Source: Stenotrophomonas sp. BIO128-Bstrain (GTDB lineage: Bacteria > Pseudomonadota > Gammaproteobacteria > Xanthomonadales > Xanthomonadaceae). From it: a stretch of DNA of 64,000 bases. The stretch spans positions 868,001-932,000 of the forward strand of contig NZ_CP124620.1 in the NCBI RefSeq assembly GCF_030128875.1. Direction: 5' to 3'. Positions 46,172 to 56,004 of this stretch are shown here, piece by piece. Position 1 is the first letter of the stretch. Each line of letters begins with the position of its first letter. The translations under genes were made by a program, and so were the position numbers. The notes beneath the pieces were generated by a model that was not told the origin of the DNA, searched no databases, and saw only the letters and a list, made by a program, of their open reading frames with translations.

Positions 46172-46205
46172 CAGACAGCGGCCCGAAGGCCGCTGTCTGT
46201 TTGTT
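46172..46205. terminator. Bidirectional terminator between the EEP gene and rne
   Basis: Perfect 11-bp stem CAGACAGCGGC/GCCGCTGTCTG with a 6-nt loop, preceded by AAAC and followed by TTTGTT. It lies 17 nt beyond the rne stop, between converging genes. Confidence 0.8.
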
Positions 46206-46222
46206 GCGTCACTCACCCAGGA

Positions 46223-49200
46223 TCAGAGCGTGTCTTTCTTTTCCTGGTCAGCCTTGTCGCCTTCATCGGCCTGCGGGGCATCGGTGGGGATGTCCTCGCG
46301 GGCCTCGGCCTGGGCGGCCTGTTCGGCGGCATTGGTGGTGGCCGGGGCTTCGCTGGCGGTCGCACCGAACAGCTGGCCGTTATGCACGACCGGGCCGGCC
46401 GGGGCCGATTCGGTGCGGGCCTGCGGGGCTGCCGGCTGTGCCGGGGCCTGGGTCGCATCGACGGCATCCAGCATGCTGGTCTGCACCGGCGCGGCGGTCG
46501 GCTCCTTCACTTCTTCCGGGGCGGTCTCGACGACCGGGGCCGACGGAGCAGCGACCGGAGCCGGAGCTGCCGGAGCAGCCACCGGAGCCGGAGCCGCCGG
46601 AGCAACCACCGGGGCCGGAGCCACCGGAGCAGCGACCGGGGCCGGAGCTGCCGGAGCAGCCACCGGAGCCGGAGCCACCGGAGCAGCCACCGGAGCCGGA
46701 GCCGCCGGAGCAGCCACCGGTTCAACCACACGCGGTGCTTCCACCGGTGCAGCCGGCTGCGCAGCGGCCGGGGTCGGCTTCGGGCTTTCCACGAACGGCA
46801 CCGGGTCGTTGTAGGAGGCCGGGGCCTTCTCGGCGACCGGTTCGGCTGCCGGGGCAGCGGCCTTTTCAACGACCGGGGTCGGTGCCTTTTCGGCGACCGG
46901 TGCTGCCACCGGCGCCGGAGTCGGCTCGGTGTGGCCCGCCGTCACGACCGGGCTGCTGACCACCGCCACCGGAGCGGCAGCGGCGACAGCGGCTGCCGGA
47001 GCCGGGCGCGGGGCCTGGACCGGGGCAGGGGTGGCGGCCGGCGCGTTGCCGGATTCGTCGTCGAACTCGAACTCCGGCTGCGGCTGACCATGGTTGGCGA
47101 CCTGGCGCTCGGCCGGGGCGGCGGTGTCGCCGTCCTGATCGCCATCCTGATCGTCGCCCTCGTCATCCAGACCGTTCTCGTCACCATTGAGGCCATCGCT
47201 GCCGGCGGCCTGCTCACCGTTGCCACGACGACGACGACGGCCACCGCGACGACCACGACGACGACGCGAAGCGCCTTCGCCGGTACCGTCTTCGGCGTTG
47301 GCCGGGGCGTCACCCTGTTCGGTGGCCTCGCTCACTGCAGCCTGCGCATCCTCGGCCACAACGGCCTTGGTCGCGTCCTGCGCGTGGGCAGCCGATGCAG
47401 CAGTATCGGTGGCGACCACGGCAGCGGCGGCGATCACCGCGGCATCGGCGGCGACCGGGGCAGCGGTGGTCGGCTTGGGTGCATCGGCCTGCGGCTGGCG
47501 CGCGGGCTTTTCGCTCACGGCCGGCTTGTCGCCGTCATTCTGCTGGGGCTTGGCCTGGCCGTTCTGGCCCTGCTTCTGCTTCAGCTTCGGCTGCTGCTGG
47601 TCATTGCGCGCTTCATTGCGCGGCTTGGCCGGCTGCTGCTCGTTGCGCGGCTTGCCCTGGCTGGGCGCCTGCACCTGTGCTGCGTTGCCATTGGCCGGTG
47701 CGGCGGTGTCCTGGCGGCGCTCGTCACGACGCTCGCCCTTCGGGCCGCGCTCGCCACGCTCACCACGGTCCTTGCCACGGCCCTGCGCCTGCGCATTGCC
47801 GTTACCGCCGCGCTCGCCACGCTCATCGCGGCGGCCGTTGCGGTCCTTGCCGTTGCGGTCCTTGTTGCGACCGTTGCGGTTGCCGTCCTGGCCCGGGCGG
47901 CTGCTCGGCTGCGGTGCGGCGGCCGGGGCCGGTTCGCCACCGAAGATGCGCTTGAGCCAACCCACCACGCCGGTGGCGGCCGGGGCGGCAACAGGGGCGG
48001 CGACCGGGGCCGGTGCGGCCACCGGTTCCGGGGCTTCACGCACCGGGGCCGGCTGGCTGTGCTTGACCTGGGTCACCACCGGGGCGACCGGGATGTTCAG
48101 CTGGGCCTTGGTCAGTGCATGCACGGGCAGCTTGCGCGGGGTGCCGCGCTGGTAGCTCGGCTTGCCGCTCTCTTCGCCCAGCTCGTTCTCGCGCAGGCGG
48201 GTCACTTCGTAATGCGGGGTGTGCAGCTGCTCATCGGCCACGATCACGATCGGCGCGTCATGGCGCTGTTCGATCTCACGCAGCGCGCTGCGCTTTTCGT
48301 TGAGCAGGTAGTTGGCGATCTCGACCGGGGCCTGGACCAGCACCTGCCCGGTGTTCTCCTTCATCGCATGCTCTTCAGCCACGCGGATGATGGACAGCGA
48401 CAGCGACTCGACGCTGCGCATGCGGCCATGGCCATCGCAACGCGGGCAGACGATCTGGCTGGATTCGCCCAGGCTCGGGCGCAGGCGCTGGCGGCTCATT
48501 TCCATCAGGCCGAAGCGCGAAATGCGGCCCAGCTGCACGCGCGCACGGTCGTACTTGAGCGCGTTCTGCAGGCGGTTCTCGACTTCGCGCTGGTGCTTGT
48601 TGGAGGCCATGTCGATGAAATCGATGACCACCAGGCCGCCCAGGTCGCGCAGGCGCAGCTGGCGGGCCACTTCTTCAGCCGCTTCCAGGTTGGTCTGGAA
48701 GGCGGTGTCCTCGATGTCGCTGCCCTTGGTGGCGCGCGAGGAGTTCACGTCGATGGCGGTCAGCGCTTCGGTCTGGTCGACCACGATCGAGCCGCCGGAC
48801 GGCAGGCGGACGTTGCGTTCATACGCGCCTTCGATCTGCGATTCGATCTGGAAGCGGTTGAACAGCGGGATGTCGTCCTTGTAATGCTTGAGCTTGCGCA
48901 GGGTCTGCGGCATCACCTGCTGCATGAACTCCTGGGCGGTCTCGTACAGCTCCTCGGTGTCCACCAGGATCTCGCCGACATCGGCGCGCAGGTAGTCACG
49001 CAGGGCGCGCACGATCAGGCGCGATTCCTGGTAGATCAGGAACGAGGCCGGCTTGGTCAGCGCCGCTTCGGCGATCGACTTCCACACCTGCAGCAGGTAA
49101 TCCAGATCCCACTGCAGCTCTTCGGCATCGCGGCCGACGCCGGCGGTGCGGATGATCACGCCCATGTCGTCGGGGATGTTCAGCTTGTCCAGCGCGTCTT

Positions 49201-49651
49201 TCAGCGCGGCACGGTCTTCGCCCTCGATGCGACGCGAGACGCCACCGGCGCTCGGCGAGTTCGGCATCAGGACCATGTAGCGGCCAGCCAGCGAGATGAA
49301 CGTGGTCAGGGCAGCGCCCTTGTTGCCGCGCTCTTCCTTGTCCACTTGGACCACGACTTCCTGGCCTTCACGCAGCAGCTCGCGGATGCCGGCCTTGTTG
49401 TGGTCGACGCCAGCCTGGAAGTAATCGCGGGAGATTTCCTTCAGCGGCAGGAAGCCATGGCGCTCACCGCCGTACTCGACGAAGGCCGCTTCCAGTGAAG
49501 GCTCAAGGCGCGTGATGCGGCCTTTGTAGATGTTCGACTTCTTCTGTTCCTTGGACGGCTGTTCGATGTCGATGTCGTACAGCGTCTGGCCATCCACGAT
49601 GGCTACCCGCAGCTCTTCAGCCTGCGTGGCATTGATCAGCATTCGCTTCAT
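46223..49651 (-). CDS. rne: Ribonuclease E
   Basis: 1142 residues. The catalytic N-terminal half has an S1 domain ([20 protein letters not shown]), a DNase I-like region with [13 protein letters not shown] and [14 protein letters not shown] (metal-binding Asp residues, ~300-350) and the zinc-link CPRCDGHG. The C-terminal half is a disordered scaffold: Arg/Gly/Asn-rich RNA-binding stretches, then acidic and Ala/Pro-rich parts. It initiates mRNA decay and processes rRNA and tRNA; the C-terminal half normally assembles the degradosome at the membrane. It diverges from rluC across a 403-nt leader region, the classical arrangement. Confidence 0.96.
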   Translation of the reverse strand: MKRMLINATQAEELRVAIVDGQTLYDIDIEQPSKEQKKSNIYKGRITRLEPSLEAAFVEYGGERHGFLPLKEISRDYFQAGVDHNKAGIRELLREGQEVVVQVDKEERGNKGAALTTFISLAGRYMVLMPNSPSAGGVSRRIEGEDRAALKDALDKLNIPDDMGVIIRTAGVGRDAEELQWDLDYLLQVWKSIAEAALTKPASFLIYQESRLIVRALRDYLRADVGEILVDTEELYETAQEFMQQVMPQTLRKLKHYKDDIPLFNRFQIESQIEGAYERNVRLPSGGSIVVDQTEALTAIDVNSSRATKGSDIEDTAFQTNLEAAEEVARQLRLRDLGGLVVIDFIDMASNKHQREVENRLQNALKYDRARVQLGRISRFGLMEMSRQRLRPSLGESSQIVCPRCDGHGRMRSVESLSLSIIRVAEEHAMKENTGQVLVQAPVEIANYLLNEKRSALREIEQRHDAPIVIVADEQLHTPHYEVTRLRENELGEESGKPSYQRGTPRKLPVHALTKAQLNIPVAPVVTQVKHSQPAPVREAPEPVAAPAPVAAPVAAPAATGVVGWLKRIFGGEPAPAAAPQPSSRPGQDGNRNGRNKDRNGKDRNGRRDERGERGGNGNAQAQGRGKDRGERGERGPKGERRDERRQDTAAPANGNAAQVQAPSQGKPRNEQQPAKPRNEARNDQQQPKLKQKQGQNGQAKPQQNDGDKPAVSEKPARQPQADAPKPTTAAPVAADAAVIAAAAVVATDTAASAAHAQDATKAVVAEDAQAAVSEATEQGDAPANAEDGTGEGASRRRRGRRGGRRRRRGNGEQAAGSDGLNGDENGLDDEGDDQDGDQDGDTAAPAERQVANHGQPQPEFEFDDESGNAPAATPAPVQAPRPAPAAAVAAAAPVAVVSSPVVTAGHTEPTPAPVAAPVAEKAPTPVVEKAAAPAAEPVAEKAPASYNDPVPFVESPKPTPAAAQPAAPVEAPRVVEPVAAPAAPAPVAAPVAPAPVAAPAAPAPVAAPVAPAPVVAPAAPAPVAAPAAPAPVAAPSAPVVETAPEEVKEPTAAPVQTSMLDAVDATQAPAQPAAPQARTESAPAGPVVHNGQLFGATASEAPATTNAAEQAAQAEAREDIPTDAPQADEGDKADQEKKDTL
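46543..46721 (-). repeat. In-frame tandem repeats coding Ala/Pro units in the RNase E tail
   Basis: About 6-8 imperfect copies of a 24-30-nt unit encode [12 protein letters not shown] octapeptides near the C-terminus of RNase E. Low sequence divergence between units suggests slippage or unequal recombination, so copy number may vary between strains. Confidence 0.8.
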
Positions 49652-50054
49652 TCTTGCGTTCCTCGCGCGCTGCTACCGCGCGGAACGCCATGGGGTTTCG
49701 CTTCTGGTCACGCTTCACCGCCCATCGCGCATGCGCGGGGAGGGCGGTTTGGGTTTCCAGCGCTACGACACCACGGCAGGCCGCGGGAGCGCTTCATTTG
49801 TTTTGGTTTGGGTGTAACTGGGCCGGAGGCAGCTTTCAGCCAGGCTGGAGCGCCACAGGGACATGTTCAGCGCGAATGTGTGTCAGACATCCGGCGATGG
49901 CCGGGACCGCCGGTGAGCCGCTAACATGGCCGCCCCGGGGGCGGTGGCTGCGCACTGTGCCGGAATCGCGGGAAGTCGGGCTTCTGGCCCAGAGCAACTT
50001 CCAACGAAATCAATCCCTTATCTCGCCCGCCGAGTGTAACAGAATAAAAGGCCA
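49652..50054. other. Divergent regulatory region between rne and rluC
   Basis: 403 nt without a gene. It must hold the rne promoter and long 5' leader. In E. coli a structured rne leader mediates autoregulation by RNase E. GC-rich inverted repeats such as CCCATCGCGCATGCGCGGGG (49721-49740) can fold. I could not fix promoter hexamers with confidence. Confidence 0.55.
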
Positions 50055-51032
50055 ATGACCGTTACCGAGCCCACCCCCAAAGCCGCTGAAGCCATGACCA
50101 GCGTACGTATCATCACTGTTCCGGCCGACCGTGCCGGGCAACGCCTGGACAACTTCCTGCTCGGCCAGCTCAAGGGTGCACCGCGCAGCCTGATCTACAA
50201 GCTCGTGCGAAGTGGCCAGGTCCGCGTCAATGGCGGCCGCGCCAAGGCCGAGCGCAAGCTGGAGGGCGGCGACGAAGTCCGGGTGCCGCCCGTCCGTCTC
50301 AACGAAGAGGGCGACAAGGCTGGCCCGCCGGCCGCGTTCATGAAGCGGCTGGAAGATGCCATCGTGTTCGAAGACGATCGGCTGCTGGCGCTGAACAAGC
50401 CGTCGGGCGTGGCCAGTCACGGCGGCAGCGGCATCAGTTTCGGCGCCATCGAAACCCTGCGCGCACTGCGGCCGGGCAAGACCCTGGAGCTGGTCCATCG
50501 CCTGGACCGGGATACCTCCGGCCTGCTGATCGTGGCCAAGAAGCGCTCGGCCCTGAGCGAGCTGCAGGCGCTGCTGCGTGAAGACCACGGCGCCGGCATC
50601 CGCAAGCGCTACCTGACGCTGCTGGCCGGCCGCATGCCCGATGGCACCATGACCGTGGACGCCCCGCTGCACGTGGGCCTGCGCCAGGGTGGCGAGCGCC
50701 ACGTGCAGGTCAATCCGATCGGCAAGGAGTCGATCAGCCACTTCAAGGTGCTGGAGCGCAAGGGCGGCCATTCGTACTGCGAAGTGCGGATCGAAACCGG
50801 CCGGACCCACCAGATCCGCGTGCATGCCCAGCATCTGGGTCATCCGGTGGCCGGTGACGACAAATACGGCGATCCGGACGTCAACAAGCGGCTTCGTGAG
50901 CAGATCGGCCTGAAACGGCTGTTCCTGCACGCGGCCTCGCTGGAGTTCGCGCTGGATGCGGGCAAAACCCCTTATCTGATCAATGCGCCGCTGGCCGAGG
51001 AGCTGGTCGAGGTCTTGAACCGGCTCAAATAA
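50055..51032 (+). CDS. rluC: 23S rRNA pseudouridine synthase RluC
   Basis: 325 residues with an S4 domain (RLDNFLLGQLKGAPRSLIYK) and the RluA-type catalytic domain: HRLDRDTSGLLIVAKKR with the catalytic Asp, and GRTHQIRVHAQHLGHPVAGD. RluC makes pseudouridines 955, 2504 and 2580 in E. coli numbering. The position divergent from rne is conserved in gammaproteobacteria and supports RluC over the paralogue RluD. Confidence 0.93.
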   Translation: MTVTEPTPKAAEAMTSVRIITVPADRAGQRLDNFLLGQLKGAPRSLIYKLVRSGQVRVNGGRAKAERKLEGGDEVRVPPVRLNEEGDKAGPPAAFMKRLEDAIVFEDDRLLALNKPSGVASHGGSGISFGAIETLRALRPGKTLELVHRLDRDTSGLLIVAKKRSALSELQALLREDHGAGIRKRYLTLLAGRMPDGTMTVDAPLHVGLRQGGERHVQVNPIGKESISHFKVLERKGGHSYCEVRIETGRTHQIRVHAQHLGHPVAGDDKYGDPDVNKRLREQIGLKRLFLHAASLEFALDAGKTPYLINAPLAEELVEVLNRLK

Positions 51033-51047
51033 GGCCGACCGACAAGG

Positions 51048-51174
51048 GTAGTGCCGGCCGCTGGCCGGCTCTGCACAATCCCGACCGATAAAGGTAGTGC
51101 CGGCCGCTGGCCGGCTCTTCACGGTGTCGATCGACATCCGACGTCGGGAAGCGCCGGCCAGCGGCCGGCACTAC
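51048..51174. repeat. Three SMAG palindromes in tandem and inverted order
   Basis: Two direct copies of GTAGTGCCGGCCGCTGGCCG (heads at 51048 and 51094) and one inverted copy ending CGGCACTAC at 51174. They fill most of the 214-nt gap between rluC and the convergent ZIP transporter gene. No other feature is seen there. Confidence 0.88.
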
Positions 51175-51246
51175 CGGGCGGTGGGACCCTGCGCCGACGT
51201 TACCCGGTTGAAAGGGCCCGGAGTTGCCGGGATGGAGCCCTCGGCA

Positions 51247-52056
51247 TCACCACTTGAACAGCACCAGGCTGATCGCCAGGCTGCCCATGCCGGCCACCAG
51301 GCCGTACACGGTTTCGTGGCCCTTGGCGTAGCGCTTGGCCGCCGGGAGCAGTTCGTCCAGGGCCAGGAACACCATCACGCCGGAGATGATCCCGAACACC
51401 CAGCCGAAGGTGGCATGGTTGAGCACCCCGGACAGGGCGACATAGCCGATCGCCGCACCGATCGGCTCGGCCAGCCCGGACAGCAGGCTGGCGCCGAACG
51501 CATAGAACTTGTTCTGGGTGGCGAAATACACCGGCACCGCGATCGCGATGCCCTCGGGGATGTTGTGGATGGCGATGGCGAAGGCCAGCGGCATGCCGAC
51601 CGAGGGGCTCTCCAGGGTGGCGAAGAACGTCGCCAGCCCCTCGGGGAAGTTGTGTGCGGTGATCGCCACGGCGGTCAGCAGGCCGACCCGCTTGATGTAG
51701 GCCTTGTTGTTGTCGCGGAACAGCGGGTCCTGCTTGTCCAGGCTCTCGTGCGGGTTCGGGATCAGGTGGTCGATCACCACGATCAGCAGCACGCCGACCA
51801 GGAAGGCCGCGGTGCCGTAGGCGAAGCCCAGTCGGGCGTCATAGGCCTGGGTGAATGAATCGATGGCCTTGTTGAGGATCTCCGTCAGCGAGACGAAGAC
51901 CATCGCGCCACCGGCAAACGCCAACCCGAACGCCAGCAGGCGCGGGTTGGGGCGGCGCGAGAACAGCACCATCAGGCTGCCCAGCGCGGTGGCCAGGCCG
52001 GCGGCCAGGGTGACCGCCAGGGCGATCCATACGTTTTCACTGGAAATATCAGGCAT
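51247..52056 (-). CDS. zupT: ZIP-family metal transporter (ZupT-like)
   Basis: 269 residues from the ATG at 52056 (MPDISSENVWIALAV). It has eight hydrophobic segments and the two hallmark metal-site helices TAHNFPEGLATF and AIHNIPEGIAIA. These inner-membrane proteins import zinc and other divalent cations. Upstream frame extension into 52152 lacks membrane character. No Zur-type palindrome was recognised upstream. Confidence 0.9.
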   Translation of the reverse strand: MPDISSENVWIALAVTLAAGLATALGSLMVLFSRRPNPRLLAFGLAFAGGAMVFVSLTEILNKAIDSFTQAYDARLGFAYGTAAFLVGVLLIVVIDHLIPNPHESLDKQDPLFRDNNKAYIKRVGLLTAVAITAHNFPEGLATFFATLESPSVGMPLAFAIAIHNIPEGIAIAVPVYFATQNKFYAFGASLLSGLAEPIGAAIGYVALSGVLNHATFGWVFGIISGVMVFLALDELLPAAKRYAKGHETVYGLVAGMGSLAISLVLFKW

Positions 52057-52241
52057 CCGCCAACGCGTCCTTGTACGAGAAAAGTGCGCCGTGCGGTCCC
52101 CACCTCCCCACCGGGCCGCTGAAATGCGGGGCTCCGTGGGGGCGGTGTTCACCGGGCGCGTGGCGACGCGTCGATCCGACGGGCGCCTTGACGATCCATG
52201 ATGCGCGGCTTGCGGCGGCTGACCTCAACACCCTGCGGCGA

Positions 52242-52661
52242 TCAGCCGCCGCGACGCAGCCGTTCTTCGATCGCGAAGCACTCGTCCGGCTTGGGCTGCG
52301 GCGGATTGAAGCTGACCGGTACCTGGATCGTGGTCGAGACCGTCTGCCCGGCACGGGTGCCGGCCTTGAACTGCCAGGCCTGGACCGCCTTCTGCGCCTG
52401 CTCGTCGAGCTGGGCGTTGCCGCTGCCACTGGCGAGCTGGACCTGGCTGGGCTGGCCGTCGGCGGCGATGGTGACCTTGAACGTACTGGTGCCGCCGATG
52501 CCCTGGCACGCCAGTTCGATGGGGTACTCCGGCGGTGGCGTCTTGACCGCGGCGACCTCCGTGGGCGCCGCGACCGGGGCGGCCGGTTGTTCGGGCGTCT
52601 TGTTGCAGCCGGCCAGGGCCGCCACGGCAAGGCTGGACAGCACGATGTACTGCAGTTTCAT
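52242..52661 (-). CDS. Lipoprotein with a TonB C-terminal domain
   Basis: 139 residues with a lipobox (ALAGC) after a hydrophobic leader, a short Pro/Ala linker (TPEQPAAPVAAPTEVAAV) and then a TonB_C-like domain: PPPEYPIELACQGIGG, TIAADGQPSQVQLASGSGN and QKAVQAWQFKAGTRAGQ. Classic TonB is anchored in the inner membrane through an N-terminal helix and pulls on receptors. Here the anchor is a lipid and the linker is only ~20 residues, too short to span the periplasm, so it probably does not energise receptors in the normal way. The ATG is preceded by GGAGTAAG. Next gene upstream is phhB. Confidence 0.82.
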   Translation of the reverse strand: MKLQYIVLSSLAVAALAGCNKTPEQPAAPVAAPTEVAAVKTPPPEYPIELACQGIGGTSTFKVTIAADGQPSQVQLASGSGNAQLDEQAQKAVQAWQFKAGTRAGQTVSTTIQVPVSFNPPQPKPDECFAIEERLRRGG

Positions 52662-52665
52662 GGGC

Positions 52666-53007
52666 TTACTCCGTCAGGGCCGAGGCTTTCGCCGCGCAGA
52701 TGAAGTCGTTTTCGCTCAGGCCACCCACATCATGGGTGGAGAATCGCACCACGGCGCGGTCGTAATGCACGCCCAGGTCCGGGTGGTGGTCTTCGCGATG
52801 GGCAACCCAGGCCAGGGCGTTCACGAAGGCCATGGTGCCGTGGTAGTTGTCGAAGCGGAAGGTGCGGGTCAGCGCCTGGCCGGCCTCGGCCAGCTCCCAT
52901 CCGGGAATCTGGGCCAGCAGCTCGGTGACCCGGGCGGTGCCGAGCTTGTGGTCGCTGCCTTTGCGCGGCACGCAATGGGCCTGCGCCAGCGGAATCAGGT
53001 CGGCCAT
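52666..53007 (-). CDS. phhB: Pterin-4-alpha-carbinolamine dehydratase
   Basis: 113 residues from the ATG at 53007 with GGAGG spaced 5 nt upstream. It has the family pattern [32 protein letters not shown] with the catalytic His cluster (HREDHHPDL). It recycles the 4a-hydroxy-tetrahydropterin produced by phenylalanine hydroxylase. It lies 4 nt upstream of the TonB_C lipoprotein gene, and no phhA is in the window. Confidence 0.93.
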   Translation of the reverse strand: MADLIPLAQAHCVPRKGSDHKLGTARVTELLAQIPGWELAEAGQALTRTFRFDNYHGTMAFVNALAWVAHREDHHPDLGVHYDRAVVRFSTHDVGGLSENDFICAAKASALTE

Positions 53008-53097
53008 GGGTTCCTCCACATCTGGATGACTGAACAATGCGCGGTCCGGTGTATAAACCAAATGAGCGCATAACAAGGGATTGGCTAGAATAGCCCG

Positions 53098-53697
53098 ATG
53101 ATCCAGATATCCGACACTGCCCAATCCTATTTCCGCAAGCTGATCGAGCGTGAGGCCGTGCCCGGCATGGGTGTGCGCCTTACCGCCGTCGATGCGGGTA
53201 CCCCGCGCGCCGATGCCCGCCTGGAGTTCGCCGATCCCGGCGAGCTGCTCGGTGATGAGTGGGCGGTGGACTGCGATGGCTTCACCCTCTACGTGGCCGC
53301 CACCAGCGTGGCCTGGCTTGATGGCGCCGAGATCGATTTCGTCACCAACGCCACCGGCAGCCAGCAGCTGACCATCAAGGCGCCGAAGATCAAGGGCGAG
53401 GCGCCGACGGAAGGTTCTTCCCTGGTCGAGCGCGTGCGCTGGGTGGTGGAGAACGAAGTCAATCCGCAGCTGGCCTCGCATGGCGGCAAGGTCGCAGTGC
53501 AGGAAGTCTCGGCCGAGGGCGTGGTGCTGCTGCGCTTCGGCGGCGGCTGCCAGGGCTGCGGCATGGCCGACGTCACGCTCAAGCAGGGCATCGAAAAGAC
53601 CTTGATGGGACGTGTGCCCGGCATCACCGCGGTGCGCGACGCGACCGACCACGAGAGTGGCGACGCGCCGTACATTCCCCGCGGCACGGCTGCCTGA
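53098..53697 (+). CDS. nfuA: Fe-S cluster carrier NfuA
   Basis: 199 residues. The N-terminal domain resembles A-type carriers but lacks their three Cys, as is normal for NfuA. The C-terminal Nfu domain has [11 protein letters not shown] and [19 protein letters not shown] with the CxxC that holds a shared [4Fe-4S] cluster. Its role is to deliver or repair clusters under oxidative stress or low iron. The start ATG is at 53098. Confidence 0.95.
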   Translation: MIQISDTAQSYFRKLIEREAVPGMGVRLTAVDAGTPRADARLEFADPGELLGDEWAVDCDGFTLYVAATSVAWLDGAEIDFVTNATGSQQLTIKAPKIKGEAPTEGSSLVERVRWVVENEVNPQLASHGGKVAVQEVSAEGVVLLRFGGGCQGCGMADVTLKQGIEKTLMGRVPGITAVRDATDHESGDAPYIPRGTAA

Positions 53698-53706
53698 TCG
53701 CGCTGC

Positions 53707-55449
53707 GTGCCACTGCGCCGGGCTGACGACATCCTCGATTGGCTGCTGGCTCGCCAGCCGGACAAGCGCATTCTCGAAAAAACCACGGGCCTCCCCTATG
53801 GGTGGGGCCTGTGGCTGCGCGCGTTGTCGCCATTGCCGCGGCCGTTCCGGGCCAGCGAAGTACTTGCCGAACTGGCCCAGCGTGAGCCGATGCCCACTGG
53901 TGGGCGCCTGCCCGAACTGAGTTTCATCCAGGCGATGCGCCGGCTGCTCTGGCAGGGCTGGGACCCGGCCCCGCGCGATCAGCGCTGGATGCGCTGGACC
54001 TCTGCGCTGATCAGCGCGCTGCTGCATCTGATGTTCGCGCTGTTGTTGCTGTGGGTGGCCTTGATCCGCCCGCCAAGCGAGCCCGAACAGGGCGGCGAGA
54101 GCGGGCGCGTGCAGGTCGAGTTAGTCGGCCGCGGCACCCCGCAGCAGGAGCAAGGGGCGTCACCGGCCGCTGCCGAGCCGGCCACGGCGGACGCGGCGAT
54201 CGCTGCGGCGATGGCCAATGCGCAGGCGATGGCGCAGGCCGAAGCGGATGCGCGCACAGCATCGGCCCCGCAGCCGGCCGCGGCGCCGGCACCGCCAAGC
54301 GAGCCACAACCGGCGCCACCGGCGCCCGCCACGCCGGCGGTGGAGCAGCCCGTCCAGGCGACCGAGGTGGCCCAGGCCACGACCGATTTCGTGGTGCCGC
54401 CGACCAGCGTGCCGCGCACCGAAGTGCGGGTGATGACGCGCGAGCCGCAGGACATCGCGGTGCGTGAGCGCACCGTGGTCACGGTGGAAGCGCCGACGCC
54501 GCGTACCACCGTGCCGACTCCGCGAACGGCCGAACCGCAATTGCGCACGCCCGAGCTGACCGTGCAGGAGCGGCAGGTCACGGTGGTCGAAGCCCCGACC
54601 CCCACCGTGGCCATTGCCGGGCCCCGGGTGGAGGCGACCATGCCGCAACGTGAGGTGCAGGTGCGCGAACGCGAGATCCGGCCGGTGACCGCGCCGGCGG
54701 TGAACGTGGCCACGCTGCCCACGCGCGAGGTGGCCGTACCGGGCCGATCGCCTGAGGTCGCCGTGCGCGAACGCGCGGTGCCCAACGCCGCACCGCGTCC
54801 GGCACCGCCATCACCGGCCGCGGCGAGCAGTACGACGACGGCGCCGGCGGCCGCCAATGCCAGCACGGCCGCCAGCACGTCCACGTCGCCGACCGCGACC
54901 CGCGCCCCGGCGAGCCCATCCAAGGCACCGCCCGGCAGCTGGACCACGCCCAACCGGTCCGATGACTGGGGCGCGGCCAATCATCCGCAGGACGCCGATC
55001 TCAACGGCCGTGCCGTCAGTGCGACCCAGGGCAATGGCAGCAGTCTGTTCAAGGCCGATGGCAGTGTGCGCGTGCCCGGCCAGGAGGGTCACGGCAACAG
55101 CGAGCGCGGCGCACCGGGCGGCGAGAAAGATGGCTGGAGCAAAGAACGCATCGCGCAGTCCGGCACCTGGCTCAAGCGCCCGCCGTACGACTACACCCCG
55201 ACCTCGTTCGACAAGTACTGGGCGCCCAACGAATCGTTGCTGGCCGAATGGGTCCGCAAGGGCATCAAGGCGGTGGAGATTCCGATCCCTGGCACGAGCT
55301 CGTCGATTTCCTGCGTGATCTCCGTGCTGCAGTTCGGCGGCGGCTGTGGCTTGAGCGATCCGAACATGCAGGACCAGCCAGCCATCGCGCGTCCGCCGCC
55401 GGACATCCCGTTCAAGAAGGAACTGCAGGAAGACAACGGCAGCCGATGA
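53707..55449 (+). CDS. Transmembrane repetitive protein, TonB-like architecture
   Basis: 580 residues from a GTG 9 nt after the nfuA stop. It has a cytoplasmic N-terminus (~100 residues, [19 protein letters not shown]), one membrane helix ([18 protein letters not shown], ~residues 102-120), then ~300 residues rich in Ala, Pro, Thr and Val with repeated VRERxVxVVEAPTPR-like units. The C-terminal domain of ~130 residues is globular with two or three Cys ([17 protein letters not shown]). The layout of anchor, long Pro-rich periplasmic spacer and small C-terminal domain resembles TonB/TolA. Similar proteins in xanthomonads are annotated only as transmembrane repetitive protein. Function unknown. 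Confidence 0.78.
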   Translation: MPLRRADDILDWLLARQPDKRILEKTTGLPYGWGLWLRALSPLPRPFRASEVLAELAQREPMPTGGRLPELSFIQAMRRLLWQGWDPAPRDQRWMRWTSALISALLHLMFALLLLWVALIRPPSEPEQGGESGRVQVELVGRGTPQQEQGASPAAAEPATADAAIAAAMANAQAMAQAEADARTASAPQPAAAPAPPSEPQPAPPAPATPAVEQPVQATEVAQATTDFVVPPTSVPRTEVRVMTREPQDIAVRERTVVTVEAPTPRTTVPTPRTAEPQLRTPELTVQERQVTVVEAPTPTVAIAGPRVEATMPQREVQVREREIRPVTAPAVNVATLPTREVAVPGRSPEVAVRERAVPNAAPRPAPPSPAAASSTTTAPAAANASTAASTSTSPTATRAPASPSKAPPGSWTTPNRSDDWGAANHPQDADLNGRAVSATQGNGSSLFKADGSVRVPGQEGHGNSERGAPGGEKDGWSKERIAQSGTWLKRPPYDYTPTSFDKYWAPNESLLAEWVRKGIKAVEIPIPGTSSSISCVISVLQFGGGCGLSDPNMQDQPAIARPPPDIPFKKELQEDNGSR

Positions 55450-55468
55450 GGCGCGGCCTCGGCGGCGG

Positions 55469-55544
55469 GTAGAGCCACGCCATGCGTGGCTGGGTTTCGG
55501 CCGGGTGTCACGGCGCCTCGCAGCCACGCATGGCGTGGCTCTAC
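55469..55544. repeat. SMAG-type palindrome pair
   Basis: GTAGAGCCACGCCATGCGTG and an inverted copy ending CGTGGCTCTAC, about 30 nt apart, between the convergent repetitive-protein and barstar genes. Same subfamily as 27881-27951. Confidence 0.88.
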
Positions 55545-55557
55545 CGGATGCTGGGCG

Positions 55558-56004
55558 TTACGCTGCGGGGTCCGCGTCCGGTTCCACGTCCGCGTCCTGC
55601 AGCGCGACGAACGCCCAGAACGGCACGTTGCTCTCGCCCCAGTAGCGGCTGGCTTCGTCCAGCACATCCAGCAGCGTGTCGAACTCCGCGCCCGCCTCGC
55701 TGCGCAGCGTATCGGCGTCGTTGAAGAACAGGGAATAGCCATTGGCCGGCAGCCACGCCAGGTCACGCAGGTTGTCGGTCAGTGCATCCCAGTTGCCGCC
55801 GAAGCCGGTCGGGAAGTCCAGGCGGGCGGCCAGCCGCATCAGCAAAGTGCGCTTGTCCTGGCAGCCGGCCAGGTCGATCTGGATCACACGCAGGCCGGCA
55901 TCGCGCATCGCCGCCGACAACGGGGCGACATCATCGTTGCCGATCGCATAGATGCCGGCGTTGTTGATGTCGTGCAGGCCCAACTCGAATCCGTCATGCG
56001 TCAT
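55558..56004 (-). CDS. Barstar-family ribonuclease inhibitor
   Basis: 148 residues. The barstar core is VIQIDLAGCQDKRTLLMRLA, FPTGFGGNWDALTDNLRDL and GYSLFFNDADTLRS. There is no signal peptide, so it is cytoplasmic. It has an N-terminal extension of ~30 residues compared with barstar itself. Its ATG overlaps the stop of the RNase gene upstream by 4 nt. Role by family: binds the cognate RNase and protects the producing cell. Confidence 0.9.
   Translation of the reverse strand: MTHDGFELGLHDINNAGIYAIGNDDVAPLSAAMRDAGLRVIQIDLAGCQDKRTLLMRLAARLDFPTGFGGNWDALTDNLRDLAWLPANGYSLFFNDADTLRSEAGAEFDTLLDVLDEASRYWGESNVPFWAFVALQDADVEPDADPAA

Noticed and set aside
46382..49498. 1038-codon plus-strand frame across rne
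   Set aside because: Translation is low-complexity Gly/Arg/Leu; the minus strand is RNase E.
51247..52152. Longer start for the ZIP transporter at 52152
   Set aside because: The extra 32 residues are Arg/Thr-rich with no conservation pattern; the family N-terminus begins at 52056.
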